Positions 1 to 8,588 are shown, numbered from the stretch's first letter. The stretch is DNA of 22,234 bases from Deltaproteobacteria bacterium (GCA_016193385.1 JACPSF010000448.1:1-22234), one strand, 5' to 3'. Notes: a model not told the origin generated them from the letters alone. Made by a program: numbers and translations.

Positions 1-1
1 C

Positions 2-805
2 GCGTTATTTGGAGATAAGAAAAAGCTCGGTTCGTGGGAGAGTTATTTGGAAATGCGCGAAGTGATCGTGCGCACCAACGCCGAAGTGCGCGATCGTCTC
101 TCCAAAGACCTCGGGGCCTTCGCGGGTTTGCTGTTTGAGATCGGCTCTGGCGGGTTGCTGGTCAGTGACAACATAGAGGCTGTCCTGGCGGCAGAAAAAG
201 CGAAAGCGGAGAAAGCCGCCCGTACTCGACACACGCGGGTTTTGGCCGAACGGGAAGAAGAAACGGAGCACACGCAAATTCAGTATCTGCTCATCAAGAT
301 TGGGCGTGCGCTGAAGTACGATGTGTATGTGGCGCGCAACGACCGGCACCGCTCCTACGAGGGGGAGGCCTTCGCCATGCTCACCGTGGCAGAACTGCCG
401 CAAATGGACTGGCCTCCTGAGGTAATGGAAACAGTGAGCCTAATAGATGTCATCTGGCTGAAGCCCGCCACGGCTGAAATCGTGAGCGCGTTCGAGGTGG
501 AGAGAAGCACTTCCATCTATTCGGGGATTCTCAGACTTGAAGACCTGGCGCGCTCGATCCCCGGCTGTACATGCAGTTTCTACCTAGTAGCCCCGGCCCG
601 TCGCGAGAACGAAGTAATGGCGCAGCTGGCTCGTCCGGCCTTTCGCGACGATCTACGCGACGTTCCTCTTGCCTTTATCTCCTTTGATGACTTGTGTAAG
701 GAATGTGACGCACTCTGCAAATATGGCGAGGACCACTCGATTCTAAAGAAGATCGCGCGCCATCATCAACTTACATTAACGGGTGCGAAGTCGAAGGGAC
801 AGTAA
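2..805 (+). CDS. PD-(D/E)XK nuclease-like hypothetical protein, 5'-truncated
   Basis: The frame is open to the left edge with no stop and no convincing start. The only in-window candidates are a TTG at 47 and an ATG at 53, neither with a clear Shine-Dalgarno site, so the gene probably begins outside the window. The visible 267 codons have a charged, Ala/Lys/Glu-rich helical stretch coded around 170-270. A core follows in which an Asp (codon 446-448) precedes a Phe-Glu-Val-Glu-Arg-Ser-Thr segment (491-511) and the sequence SIYSGILRLEDL. This Asp...Glu-x-Glu plus following helix resembles the PD-(D/E)XK nuclease core seen in many unclassified restriction-endonuclease-like hypotheticals. The classical Lys is replaced by the second Glu, so catalytic competence is uncertain. 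The next genes form a toxin-antitoxin pair, so this end may be a small defence or mobile patch. Nuclease assignment is an inference from motif only. Confidence 0.6.
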   Translation, partial: ALFGDKKKLGSWESYLEMREVIVRTNAEVRDRLSKDLGAFAGLLFEIGSGGLLVSDNIEAVLAAEKAKAEKAARTRHTRVLAEREEETEHTQIQYLLIKIGRALKYDVYVARNDRHRSYEGEAFAMLTVAELPQMDWPPEVMETVSLIDVIWLKPATAEIVSAFEVERSTSIYSGILRLEDLARSIPGCTCSFYLVAPARRENEVMAQLARPAFRDDLRDVPLAFISFDDLCKECDALCKYGEDHSILKKIARHHQLTLTGAKSKGQ

Positions 806-947
806 TTGGAAAGCAGGCGGGGCCTGGCCTTTCAATCTTGCGTTTCTCTCCCGCTCGATTATACCTCCGGTTTGAAGATCAGAGATGCAGGGTCCTCCCT
901 TCCGCACGAAGACGGGTTATAGTATGATCTTTGCAGGAGAAAAACCT

Positions 948-1154
948 ATGGCCTGGATTGTTTCCGATCCGGATCATCTTGGGGGAGCGCCCCGAATACG
1001 AGATACCCGCATATCGGTGGCTCTACTGCTTGAGTGGCTGGCCGCCGGAATGACCATCTCCGAAATCGTAAAAGAGTACCCCAGCCTCACAGAAGAGGCG
1101 ATTCAGGGTACCCTTGAGGAGCTGGCACACTCCGATTTTCTGGCCGCCCGGTGA
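948..1154 (+). CDS. DUF433 family antitoxin
   Basis: A 68-residue protein of the DUF433 (winged-helix-like, VapB-type) antitoxin family. Such proteins usually bind DNA and neutralise a PIN-like toxin encoded immediately downstream. Family features seen are the start WIVSDPDHLGGAPRIRDTRI (Gly-x-Pro-x-Ile-x-x-Thr-Arg-Ile), then VALLLEWLAAGMT and a helix rich in Glu and Leu. The ATG at 948 is preferred over the upstream ATG at 885. It is preceded by AGGAG with 8 bases between, and the extra 21 residues of the longer form do not look like the family. The stop overlaps the GTG start of the toxin (GTGA), a typical translationally coupled antitoxin-toxin arrangement. A weak -10-like TATAGT lies at 918-923, but no good -35 element accompanies it. 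Confidence 0.85.
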   Translation: MAWIVSDPDHLGGAPRIRDTRISVALLLEWLAAGMTISEIVKEYPSLTEEAIQGTLEELAHSDFLAAR

Positions 1155-1480
1155 GAATCCTCCTAGACGAAAACATGCCAGACTCCCTGGTGCCTGCTTT
1201 ACGACAGCTTGGTCATCAGGCCGACTCGATAAACCAGTTGCTTCTAAAGGGAATCGATAACGGCACCCTGTACCGTCAGGTAGCTCAGAACTATGATCTA
1301 TGCTTCACCAGAGACGCAGGTTTCAGTCACAGCGTCCGTCGAATGCAGGGGCAGTCTAATGTGAAAGTCCTACGGGTGATCCTACCCCAACAGCCTTCCG
1401 GACCATTTGTTGACGCATTTTTGAGGGCTTTCGGCGGCACCAATTGGTCGCTTTATTCCAACGGCTCCGATTGGCCCTGA
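1151..1480 (+). CDS. DUF5615 PIN-like toxin
   Basis: A 109-residue DUF5615 (Mut7-C/PIN-like) protein, the usual partner of DUF433. The N-terminus MRILLDENMP carries the acidic pair Asp6/Glu7. A second acidic motif, Phe-Thr-Arg-Asp-Ala-Gly-Phe, has Asp55. These are expected to form the metal-binding site of a putative RNase. The length and the order of the two motifs match the family. It starts with GTG overlapping the antitoxin stop, so the two genes are co-translated. Family members are annotated as toxins mainly by association and fold; RNase activity here is inferred. A short near-palindrome (GAGATT-a-AATCTC) lies just after the stop, but it has no U-tract to make it a convincing terminator. 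Confidence 0.85.
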   Translation: MRILLDENMPDSLVPALRQLGHQADSINQLLLKGIDNGTLYRQVAQNYDLCFTRDAGFSHSVRRMQGQSNVKVLRVILPQQPSGPFVDAFLRAFGGTNWSLYSNGSDWP

Positions 1481-1513
1481 GAGATTAAATCTCCCAGAGC
1501 GTTGTTCACTTCC

Positions 1514-1542
1514 TTGATAAACGACAACGAACGTACTACAGT
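1514..1542 (+). promoter_or_regulatory. Candidate sigma-70 promoter for the hydantoinase operon
   Basis: TTGATA (1514-1519, 5 of 6 to the -35 consensus), a 17-base spacer, then TACAGT (1537-1542, 4 of 6 to the -10). It sits in the 164-base gap between the toxin gene and the amidohydrolase start and would give a leader of about 95 bases. No other feature is apparent in this gap. Confidence 0.4.
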
Positions 1543-1644
1543 TACGCCCCACTCCAGCTCAAGACGCGGGACTCCGGGACTAGCGCCCCGACCGACAAGG
1601 TTATAGATGAGAATTTTTTGCAGACGCTCAGGGAGCCGGATGGG

Positions 1645-3099
1645 ATGACCATTCTTTTAGAAAACGCCACGCTGGTGACCCTGGATCCGCAGAGACCGGT
1701 ACTTGAAGGGCAGCATCTTTTGGTGGACCGCGGTGTCATCGCCGGCATGGGAAGGCAGATCAAGCCGGCGGGTTTTGCGGTGGAGAAACGGATCGATTGT
1801 TCGGGAAAGATCGTCATGCCTGGACTCGTGAACGCCCACTCCCATCTGGTCGAAATTCTTCAGCGTAGCTTTCGTGACAATGTTCGAATGGAGGTTTGGC
1901 GAGAATACAGAATGCTAACCGAAGAGAAGGCGCATCTCACTACTGAAGAGATCAACGCCGCGGCGAAACTCGCTTGCGTCGAGATGTTGAAAAACGGGGT
2001 TACGGCCGTCGTAGACCATTTCTCTCCCCGTTCGGCTGTCCAATCGGCCCAAATGGAGGCCATCCTGGACGCCTTTGAAACCACCGGCATCCGCGGTGCC
2101 CTCGCTCCGGCGCTGCGCGACCAGGATTTTGTCCGGCTCATCGGCTCTCCACTGAAGGCAAAAAACCTCCGCCAACGCCGGTCTCACCAACCTTGGCAGG
2201 AAAGTGTGCGCCGTCTTTTGGAGCATGAGAAAGGACCCGGGAAAACCTGGACCTTGATGTTGGGTCCTTCGAACCCGCTAAATTGCAGTGACTCAATGCT
2301 GAAAGAAGTGGTCCGAATGGCAGAAGAACAAGACCTGGGAATTCACACCCATTTGCTTGAGACGCGGCTGCAGGGCTGGGGAGCCAGCAGGATTTACAGG
2401 AAGGGAGTGGTCCAGCGGATGGACAGACTTGGTCTCCTTTCCCCCCGACTATCAGCGGCCCACTGCATCTGGCTCGACGAAAAAGAGCTAGATTTGCTGG
2501 CAGCGTGCGGCGCCAGCGTGGTTCATAACCCGGCGAGCAACCTGAAGCTGGGAAGCGGAATCGCTGCTGTGGCCCGGATGAAAAAACAGGGGGTGAACGT
2601 CGCGCTGGGGACCGATGGCGGAGACACCAGCGATACGTATTGCATCTTTGAGCAAATGAAGCTGGCCGCATTGCTTTCCCGAATAACGGAAAAAGACCCG
2701 AGGGATTGGGTCACGGCCCGCGACGCACTGGAAATGGGCACGATCAACGGGGCCCGCGCCGTGCCCGCGTGGAGGGATAAAACAGGAGCCATCAAGGTGG
2801 GTTACCGCGCCGACCTTTTAATCCTGAAACCCCGACTCTCACTCCAGCCCTTGAACGATGTGATTCACCAGCTAGTCTTCTGCCAGCCCGGTCGCTCGGT
2901 GGAGACCGTTCGCGTAGACGGCGAGATCGTTGTCGCGGAAGGACGCCACACGCGCGTGGATGAAGAGACGCTGATTCAGCATGTAAGGAAAACGAGCAAC
3001 AAGATGTCTAAGCTGTATAGTTCGATAAAGAAGCGTTCCGCAAAAGGGGCATCGCCGATCGAGGCACTTTACGACCGTGTCCGCTGGAAAAACCCTTAG
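1645..3099 (+). CDS. Amidohydrolase, TrzA/AtzA/MtaD (ADA-like deaminase) group
   Basis: A 484-residue cytoplasmic metal-dependent amidohydrolase of the group that includes chlorohydrolases, cytosine/guanine deaminases and S-adenosylhomocysteine deaminases. It hydrolyses C-N or C-Cl bonds on heterocycles. Metal ligands visible are His65-x-His67 in NAHSHL, His234/His236 in IHTHLLET, His273 in SAAHC and Asp324 in GTDGG. The N-terminal small beta domain (about 1-60) and its C-terminal return (ADLLILKP, near 380-430) are both present. The length is normal for the family, and the substrate cannot be read from sequence. The ATG at 1645 has GGGAG nine bases upstream and begins the conserved beta strand; a TTG at 1618 would add nine non-conserved residues. 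The hydantoinase genes follow 56 bases later on the same strand, suggesting one pathway that acts on a cyclic amide, amidine or related N-compound. Confidence 0.85.
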   Translation: MTILLENATLVTLDPQRPVLEGQHLLVDRGVIAGMGRQIKPAGFAVEKRIDCSGKIVMPGLVNAHSHLVEILQRSFRDNVRMEVWREYRMLTEEKAHLTTEEINAAAKLACVEMLKNGVTAVVDHFSPRSAVQSAQMEAILDAFETTGIRGALAPALRDQDFVRLIGSPLKAKNLRQRRSHQPWQESVRRLLEHEKGPGKTWTLMLGPSNPLNCSDSMLKEVVRMAEEQDLGIHTHLLETRLQGWGASRIYRKGVVQRMDRLGLLSPRLSAAHCIWLDEKELDLLAACGASVVHNPASNLKLGSGIAAVARMKKQGVNVALGTDGGDTSDTYCIFEQMKLAALLSRITEKDPRDWVTARDALEMGTINGARAVPAWRDKTGAIKVGYRADLLILKPRLSLQPLNDVIHQLVFCQPGRSVETVRVDGEIVVAEGRHTRVDEETLIQHVRKTSNKMSKLYSSIKKRSAKGASPIEALYDRVRWKNP

Positions 3100-3155
3100 G
3101 GCCAGGCACATCTGTGAATCGGACGGATAATTCCTCGCGCGGCGGGAGCTTGTCT

Positions 3156-5270
3156 ATGCAATATATTGTCGGTGGCGATATCGGGGGGACGTTTACGGAT
3201 TGTGTCGTGACCGATACCGAAGGCACGCTCACCCTGGGAAAAGCGCTCTCGACACCCGAGGACTTTTCCATCGGCGCGATTCACGCCGTCCGGGATGCAG
3301 CCAAGAACCTCGGGCTTAACAGTGAGCAAGACCTTCTAGGTTTGACCCGGCTTTTCTTCCACGCCTGCACGGTGGGCGACAACACCCTCGTCACCCGAAC
3401 CGGGGTCAAGGCCGGACTGATCACGACAAGGGGCTTCGGGGACACGATCCTTATGATGCGGGGAAGGACGACGGAAGATCTGACGGAAAGTGAGGCCTTC
3501 CGCGCCGCGTCACAGAGCAAGCCTGATCCAATCATCCCCAGGCCGCTCATCGAGGAGGTGACGGAACGGATCGACTACAGAGGGTCGGTCTTGATCCGGC
3601 TCGACACCGCCGAAGTCCAAACCGCGATCCGGAGCCTCCTCGCCAACGGGGTGGAATCGATTGCCGTCTGCTTGCTCTGGGCAATTTCCAACGACTCCCA
3701 TGAAAAAATCATCGCGAGAACCATCGGGGAAAATCATCCGTCGATCTATCTAAGCCTTTCGAGTGAGATCGCGCCGTACCTGGGCGAATATGAACGGACA
3801 GCAACAACCGCTCTCAATGCCTACATCGGTCCCAAAATAGCCGCCTACCTGACCAACCTGAATCGCGTGCTGGGAGAAAGGGGACTCAAAAACCCTCCGT
3901 TAATCATGCAATCTTACGGGGGAGTCCTCGGCGTCGAGGCGACCTGCAAAAACGCCGTGGGTACCATCGAATCCGGTCCGGCTGCGGGGGTCGTGGGAAG
4001 CAATTTCATCGGCAAGTACGTAGGGATGTCGAACATTCTGGCCACGGATATGGGAGGAACCACCTTCAAAGTCAGCGTCGTCCGCGACGGAAACATCGAG
4101 AAATATTACAAACCCAGCATCCTGCGATACCAGATTTTCTTAAGCAAGATTTGGGTGGAATCCATCGGCGCCGGCGGGGGAAGCATCGCATGGATTGACC
4201 CGGAAACCCGACTTCTCCGGGTCGGCCCTCACGGAGCCGGGGCGCATCCCGGACCTGTTTGCTACGATCTCGGAGGAACCGAGCCCACGGTGTCAGACGC
4301 GGATCTCGTGCTGGGCTACCTCAACGAGGAATATTTCTTCGGCGGGAAGATGAAGCTGCAAAAAGAGAAAGCCCTCCGGGCACTTGAGGAGAAAATCGGC
4401 CAGCCCCTTGGAATGACCCCGGTCGAAGCTGCCGGCGGGATCTATCGCATTACCAACTCGCACATGAGCGATCTGATCCGAAGATCCACCGTAGAGCGAG
4501 GTTACGACCCCAGAGATTTTACCCTTTTCGCCTTTGGCGGCGCCGCGCCCGTTCACGCTGGAAGATACGCCAGGGATTTGGGGATCAAGCACGTCGTGGT
4601 CCCCCTGACCGCCTCCGTCCATGGGGCGACGGGGTTGATCAGCTCCGATGTCGTCTACGAATACGGAAAGTCCGATCACCTCTTCGTCCCGTCCGATGTC
4701 CGGAAGGTCAACGCAAATTTCGCCGGGCTACTCGATAGAGCCCTGAAAGACTTGCGAGCTGCAGGGTTCAAGGCTGACGATTCGACCGTCATTAGGAGCC
4801 TGGATATGCGCTACCGCTACCAGGTCCACGAGCTGAACGCACCATTCAGCCCTGGGGTCGGAGAGATCACGGAGGAGGAGCTGGAAGAGGTTTGCGCACG
4901 TTTTGATTTGTTATATGAACAGTCATACGGCCCGGGCTCCGCGTACCGCGAGGTGGGAAAAGAGATCATGAATTTTCGCGTCCTGGCCGTCGGCGCGCTC
5001 CACAAACCTCGCCTGAAGAGATATCCCGTTGGTCACAAGAGCCCGGAGGAGGCTCTCAGGGGGAAGCGAAAGGTTTACTTCGAAGAAGAGCGGGACTTCG
5101 TGCTGACTCGGATTTATGATTTTGGACGCCTGGCGGCCGGGACCGAGATCGCGGGACCCGCCGTCGTCGAAACTCCCATAACGACGATTGTGGTTAATCC
5201 GAAGGATCGAGCCGTCGTAGACGAATTTTTGAACGTCAGGATTTTCATAGGAGAGCAGGAGAGTCGGTAA
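3156..5270 (+). CDS. hyuA: Hydantoinase/oxoprolinase family subunit A
   Basis: A 704-residue HyuA-family protein, the ATP-binding half of ATP-dependent N-methylhydantoinase, 5-oxoprolinase and acetone/acetophenone carboxylase-type enzymes. The actin-like nucleotide motifs are in order: phosphate-1 GGDIGGTFTD (residues 6-15), phosphate-2 ATDMGGTTFK (296-305) and an adenosine-type FGGAAPVHAG (460-469). The length is usual for the family. The ATG at 3156 is chosen because GGCGGGAG lies seven bases upstream and the first conserved strand starts at once; a GTG at 3114 would add 14 unlike residues. The stop is one base from the HyuB start, so the subunits are coupled. Sequence alone does not separate hydrolase from carboxylase. 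The gamma-like third gene downstream leans toward a carboxylase-type complex, but that is inference. Confidence 0.93.
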   Translation: MQYIVGGDIGGTFTDCVVTDTEGTLTLGKALSTPEDFSIGAIHAVRDAAKNLGLNSEQDLLGLTRLFFHACTVGDNTLVTRTGVKAGLITTRGFGDTILMMRGRTTEDLTESEAFRAASQSKPDPIIPRPLIEEVTERIDYRGSVLIRLDTAEVQTAIRSLLANGVESIAVCLLWAISNDSHEKIIARTIGENHPSIYLSLSSEIAPYLGEYERTATTALNAYIGPKIAAYLTNLNRVLGERGLKNPPLIMQSYGGVLGVEATCKNAVGTIESGPAAGVVGSNFIGKYVGMSNILATDMGGTTFKVSVVRDGNIEKYYKPSILRYQIFLSKIWVESIGAGGGSIAWIDPETRLLRVGPHGAGAHPGPVCYDLGGTEPTVSDADLVLGYLNEEYFFGGKMKLQKEKALRALEEKIGQPLGMTPVEAAGGIYRITNSHMSDLIRRSTVERGYDPRDFTLFAFGGAAPVHAGRYARDLGIKHVVVPLTASVHGATGLISSDVVYEYGKSDHLFVPSDVRKVNANFAGLLDRALKDLRAAGFKADDSTVIRSLDMRYRYQVHELNAPFSPGVGEITEEELEEVCARFDLLYEQSYGPGSAYREVGKEIMNFRVLAVGALHKPRLKRYPVGHKSPEEALRGKRKVYFEEERDFVLTRIYDFGRLAAGTEIAGPAVVETPITTIVVNPKDRAVVDEFLNVRIFIGEQESR

Positions 5271-5271
5271 C

Positions 5272-7098
5272 ATGCTCAGCTCAGGTATCGACCCCGTCAC
5301 CTTCGTGGTCTTATCCCACCGGCTTCACCAGATTACCCGGGAAATGGGAATCACCCTCGAACGCACCGGTGGGACCGTGACCACGACGCAGCAGCACGAC
5401 TACAATGCTTCGCTCTACCGGCCAAATGGGGAAATCATGGCCGCCGGGGAGACCTACGGACACCACGTGGTATGCGCCGGCCTCGCAGTCCGGCGCATCC
5501 TTGAGCGATTCGGGCGGGACGAAATCGATGCGGACGACGTCTTTTTACTCAACGATCCCTACCTCGCCGCCATCCACCAACCGGACATGTACGTCGTCTC
5601 TCCGATCCACTTTAAGGGTCCTCTGGTCGCCTGGAGCGCAACCTTCGTCCATGTAAACGACGTGGGAGCCATGACTCCGGGGGGCGACTCCCCCGAGGCG
5701 ACCGAAATCTTCCACGAGGGAATAAGAATCCCGGGCATCAAGCTGATCGAGCGGGGCAAGCTCCGAAGAGACGTCTTCGACACCATCACCCGCATGACCC
5801 GCCAGCCCGAGGCCGTGGGGCTCGATCTCAAATGCGAGGTCGCCGCCAACAATGTCGCCAAATCCCGCGTGCAAGCCATGTACGAACAATACGGGCCTGA
5901 GCTGCTCGACGCGGTCTCCGAGGAGATGATTCGCTACTCGGAGGCGGTCCTTCGAAAGAGGATTCAGGAGTTTCCCGATGGGGAGTGGAGCGAAACCTTA
6001 ACCATCGAGTCGGAAGAGGCTTATCGACTCGCCCTCACTCTGCGCAAAGAGAGCGACGCTCTGATTTTTGATTTCACCGGCACCGACAGACAAGCCCGCC
6101 GAGGCATTAACCTGCCGCTGCACGGAACGACAGGCTTCTGCTTCGGGGCGGTCCTCTATGGGCTGGCTTACGATTTGCCGAAGAATCACGGAGTTCTGCG
6201 GCCCCTGAAAGTGATCGCGCCGGAGGGAACCATCGTCAACGTCCGGTATCCGGGACCGGTCTCTATGAGCACCACGTCGTCCGGATTCGGCGTCGGATTT
6301 CTCGCCAGCTCGGTTTTGATGCAGATGCTGGGCACCAGCGAAAAATGGAAAAACGAGATCGTTGCGCCGAACGCAAGCCATAGAAATTGCCGGCATTCCG
6401 GCGTGAACCAATACGGCCGGTATAGTGCGTTTATCAATATGGCGCACGGGGCCCTGGACGGTAGCGGCGCGAGATCGGACAAAGACGGGGTGGACTCCGG
6501 CGGAAGTTACATGAGCGTCCCTAACGTGGAGTGGATGGAGCTCCAGTACCCGCTCCTGTATCTCTTCCGCCGCCACGCCCGGGATAGCGCAGGGGCCGGA
6601 AAGTTCAGAGGGGGGGTGGGCGTGGAATCGGCTCACATCCTCCACGATGCCCCGGAGGGAAAAATACGGGGTGTGGCCTATGGTGTGGCCGGATTAGAAA
6701 ACTCCGGGCACGGAATATTTGGCGGTTATCCAGGCGCCCCAAGCGCGATGGTCCTCCTCGAAGAAACCCACGCAGACCAACTGATCTCCGCGCAGCGGGC
6801 TCCGGTTGATCTCGCAGCCATCGGGGGCCGACCGAGGACCCTTCCCTATTGCAATTTTGAGCTGAAAAAAGGCGATGTCCTCTACATGCAGGTGGCCAGC
6901 GGAGGGGGATACGGCGACTCGCTGGAAAGGGATATCGAGCTGGTTCGGCGAGACGTCCTCAACGGAACCGTTTCACGGAAAACCGCTCGCGATATCTATG
7001 GGGTCGTCGTTATGGGCGAGCGCGCCCAAGTCGACCTCGCCGCGACTCAAGAGCTTCGAAGATCGCTAAGGGAAGAAGAATTGAAGGGACGTCAATGA
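5272..7098 (+). CDS. hyuB: Hydantoinase/oxoprolinase family subunit B
   Basis: A 608-residue HyuB-family protein, the partner of HyuA. In this superfamily HyuA activates the substrate (or bicarbonate) with ATP and HyuB carries the metal site that completes ring opening or carboxylation. Conserved stretches are HDYNASLY (42-49), LNDPY (93-97) with His102 and Asp105, HVNDVG (127-132), GGDSPEATEIFHEGI and the C-terminal GGGYGD. The His127-x-x-Asp130 pair and nearby acids are probable metal ligands by analogy with acetone carboxylase. AGGAG lies about ten bases upstream of the start. The stop codon overlaps the ATG of the next small gene (ATGA), tying all three into one translational unit. Confidence 0.93.
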   Translation: MLSSGIDPVTFVVLSHRLHQITREMGITLERTGGTVTTTQQHDYNASLYRPNGEIMAAGETYGHHVVCAGLAVRRILERFGRDEIDADDVFLLNDPYLAAIHQPDMYVVSPIHFKGPLVAWSATFVHVNDVGAMTPGGDSPEATEIFHEGIRIPGIKLIERGKLRRDVFDTITRMTRQPEAVGLDLKCEVAANNVAKSRVQAMYEQYGPELLDAVSEEMIRYSEAVLRKRIQEFPDGEWSETLTIESEEAYRLALTLRKESDALIFDFTGTDRQARRGINLPLHGTTGFCFGAVLYGLAYDLPKNHGVLRPLKVIAPEGTIVNVRYPGPVSMSTTSSGFGVGFLASSVLMQMLGTSEKWKNEIVAPNASHRNCRHSGVNQYGRYSAFINMAHGALDGSGARSDKDGVDSGGSYMSVPNVEWMELQYPLLYLFRRHARDSAGAGKFRGGVGVESAHILHDAPEGKIRGVAYGVAGLENSGHGIFGGYPGAPSAMVLLEETHADQLISAQRAPVDLAAIGGRPRTLPYCNFELKKGDVLYMQVASGGGYGDSLERDIELVRRDVLNGTVSRKTARDIYGVVVMGERAQVDLAATQELRRSLREEELKGRQ

Positions 7099-7376
7099 AC
7101 TACCCCCTGCGCGAGCACCTACAGGCTTATAACGATTCCACCGGGAGCTGGATTCGCTGTACCAAGTGCCTCCATGTGCTCTGTCCGCTAGGGGAAGACT
7201 GGAAGAGAAGCTGCAAAAAGGGGCTGTTCCCACCCACAAAGGCCGGGCCCCTGATGAGCGTTCTGCTCGGCCGTTACCTGCTTCAAAAGCTCTACTGCCC
7301 CTCCTGCGGGACGCTGTTCGACTCGGCGATGGTCGAACACCCAGACCATCCCGGGAGAAAACACCCTAACGAATGA
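7095..7376 (+). CDS. Small Cys-rich protein resembling acetone carboxylase gamma subunit
   Basis: A 93-residue protein with two cysteine pairs, IRCTKC (near 21-25) and CPSCG (near 69-73), plus further Cys, arranged as a zinc-ribbon-like knuckle. The spacing and the position directly after HyuA and HyuB homologues fit the gamma subunit family of acetone/acetophenone carboxylases, which is a small zinc-binding subunit. The protein is shorter than classical AcxC (about 170 residues), so it is a reduced or distinct member. Its start overlaps the hyuB stop (ATGA). Its presence suggests that the complex is a three-subunit enzyme, not a plain hydantoinase. Family assignment is moderate; function is inferred from context. 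Confidence 0.65.
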   Translation: MNYPLREHLQAYNDSTGSWIRCTKCLHVLCPLGEDWKRSCKKGLFPPTKAGPLMSVLLGRYLLQKLYCPSCGTLFDSAMVEHPDHPGRKHPNE

Positions 7377-7392
7377 AAACTACATCCGACTA

Positions 7393-8433
7393 TTACCGCG
7401 CAGGCGCCGCCTCAGTGAGATCCTTGAATCGAGCCAGCAACGCAGTCTCGGCTCCGTAAAGCTCCGCTACGAGCTTTGTAATGGCGGGGCCGTCGATGGG
7501 ATTGATCACCAGTTTGGCCTTCCCCGTCTCCGCGAGAAACTCCGGATCTTTCATGGTTTCCATGAAAGCGTTCTGAAGGAGGAGCAGGCGATCCTTGGGT
7601 AACCCGGGGGGTACGGAGTACGCAATTGCTGACGGACCGTAAGCTTGCGCCGTAAATCGCAACAGGTCGCGTGCCTCCTTGGTTCTGGCGACGCTAATAG
7701 CTACGGGAACCGACGGGAGGTCAGGATGCGATTCCAAAGTCGCCTGGATTATCGGACGCACGAATCCCGCTTGAAGCCCTTTAGACCAGGTGACCTTGAT
7801 CGAATCCCAGCCCCAACAGGCCCCTTCGAGCTCGCCCGATTCCGCCGCTAGCCTTATATCCGAGGTGCCTTTGTATCCCTCGATCACTTTGATGGGTAGG
7901 CCGAGGGTAGCCCTGATTGCTTGGGGCACCGCAGAGGTAGCATTGCCCGGCCCCAGGCTTCCCATCCTCATGGGCTCCTTGGACCTGGCCCAATCGTCCA
8001 ACGTCTTTACCCCACTCTTCTCGGTAAGGACACAGGTGTGCCTTTCGGGTGCCGGTGTCCCAAGCCAGCCAAACTTCTTGCCGTCGAACTCCACGCCTTT
8101 CTCCCCGAGAATGTGCTTGACTATCATCGAGCCGGAAAAGAGGCCGACGGTCAGACCATCCGGCTTGGCGCTCCTATAGAGGTAATTAGCGGCGATCAGA
8201 GTCCCGGCCCCGGTCATGTTATTGACGATGGTGTTGGGGTTTCCCGGAATTTTCTTTACGATATGGCGGGCGATGACCCGAGTATAGGTGTCAAACCCTC
8301 CGCCCGCAGCGGTCCCGACAACGAAAGTCACGGTCTTGCCTTTATAAAATTCTTCGGCCCCGAGCTCCGCCGAAGTGGCGGCAATAGCGACCGCGCAGAA
8401 GACTTTGATCCCCGAGGAAAACGCTACCTTCAT
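7393..8433 (-). CDS. Bug/TctC family periplasmic solute-binding receptor
   Basis: A 346-residue secreted protein of the tripartite tricarboxylate transporter receptor (Bug/TctC) family, which binds small carboxylates or amides in the periplasm. A Sec signal peptide is visible (MKVAF..., hydrophobic CAVAIAATSA, likely cleavage before EEFYKGK). The family beta-strand/loop TFVVGTAAGGGFDTYTR and the PGNP...NMTGAGTLIAANYL region, which shape the ligand pocket, follow. The ATG at 8433 has a strong AGGAGGGGG upstream; a longer frame to 8625 would bury the signal peptide. No TctA/TctB membrane genes are in the window, so this is an orphan receptor, as is common in Bug families. It converges with the hydantoinase operon, with 16 bases between the stops, and lies downstream of the molybdopterin oxidoreductase. 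It may feed the same pathway. Confidence 0.88.
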   Translation of the reverse strand: MKVAFSSGIKVFCAVAIAATSAELGAEEFYKGKTVTFVVGTAAGGGFDTYTRVIARHIVKKIPGNPNTIVNNMTGAGTLIAANYLYRSAKPDGLTVGLFSGSMIVKHILGEKGVEFDGKKFGWLGTPAPERHTCVLTEKSGVKTLDDWARSKEPMRMGSLGPGNATSAVPQAIRATLGLPIKVIEGYKGTSDIRLAAESGELEGACWGWDSIKVTWSKGLQAGFVRPIIQATLESHPDLPSVPVAISVARTKEARDLLRFTAQAYGPSAIAYSVPPGLPKDRLLLLQNAFMETMKDPEFLAETGKAKLVINPIDGPAITKLVAELYGAETALLARFKDLTEAAPAR

Positions 8434-8559
8434 GAGACCCCCTCCTTCAAAAAGGAAACAGCCGAACATCTTGCTCCAATGGAAGCAGTTGGCACCCCTA
8501 GAGCGAAAAAACTTTTTTCTCATGCCCCTTAAAGACAGCAGGAACCGCGATGCCGCTTC

Positions 8560-8588
8560 TTCATATAAAGAAGCTGACACTGTGTCAA
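8560..8588 (-). promoter_or_regulatory. Promoter with overlapping operator-like dyad upstream of the Bug receptor
   Basis: On the minus strand TTGACA (8583-8588) is followed by a 17-base spacer and TATGAA (8560-8565, 4 of 6). A perfect dyad, TGACAC-T-GTGTCA (8575-8587), covers part of the -35 and the spacer, where a repressor would block RNA polymerase. The leader to the ATG at 8433 would be about 120 bases. It contains an AT-rich dyad (GAAAAA/TTTTTC near 8503-8520) of unknown role. The rest of the 213-base gap up to the oxidoreductase stop shows nothing further. Confidence 0.45.

Noticed and set aside
885..947. Upstream ATG start for the DUF433 antitoxin
   Set aside because: No good Shine-Dalgarno site, and the extra residues are unlike the family; the ATG at 948 has AGGAG at good spacing.
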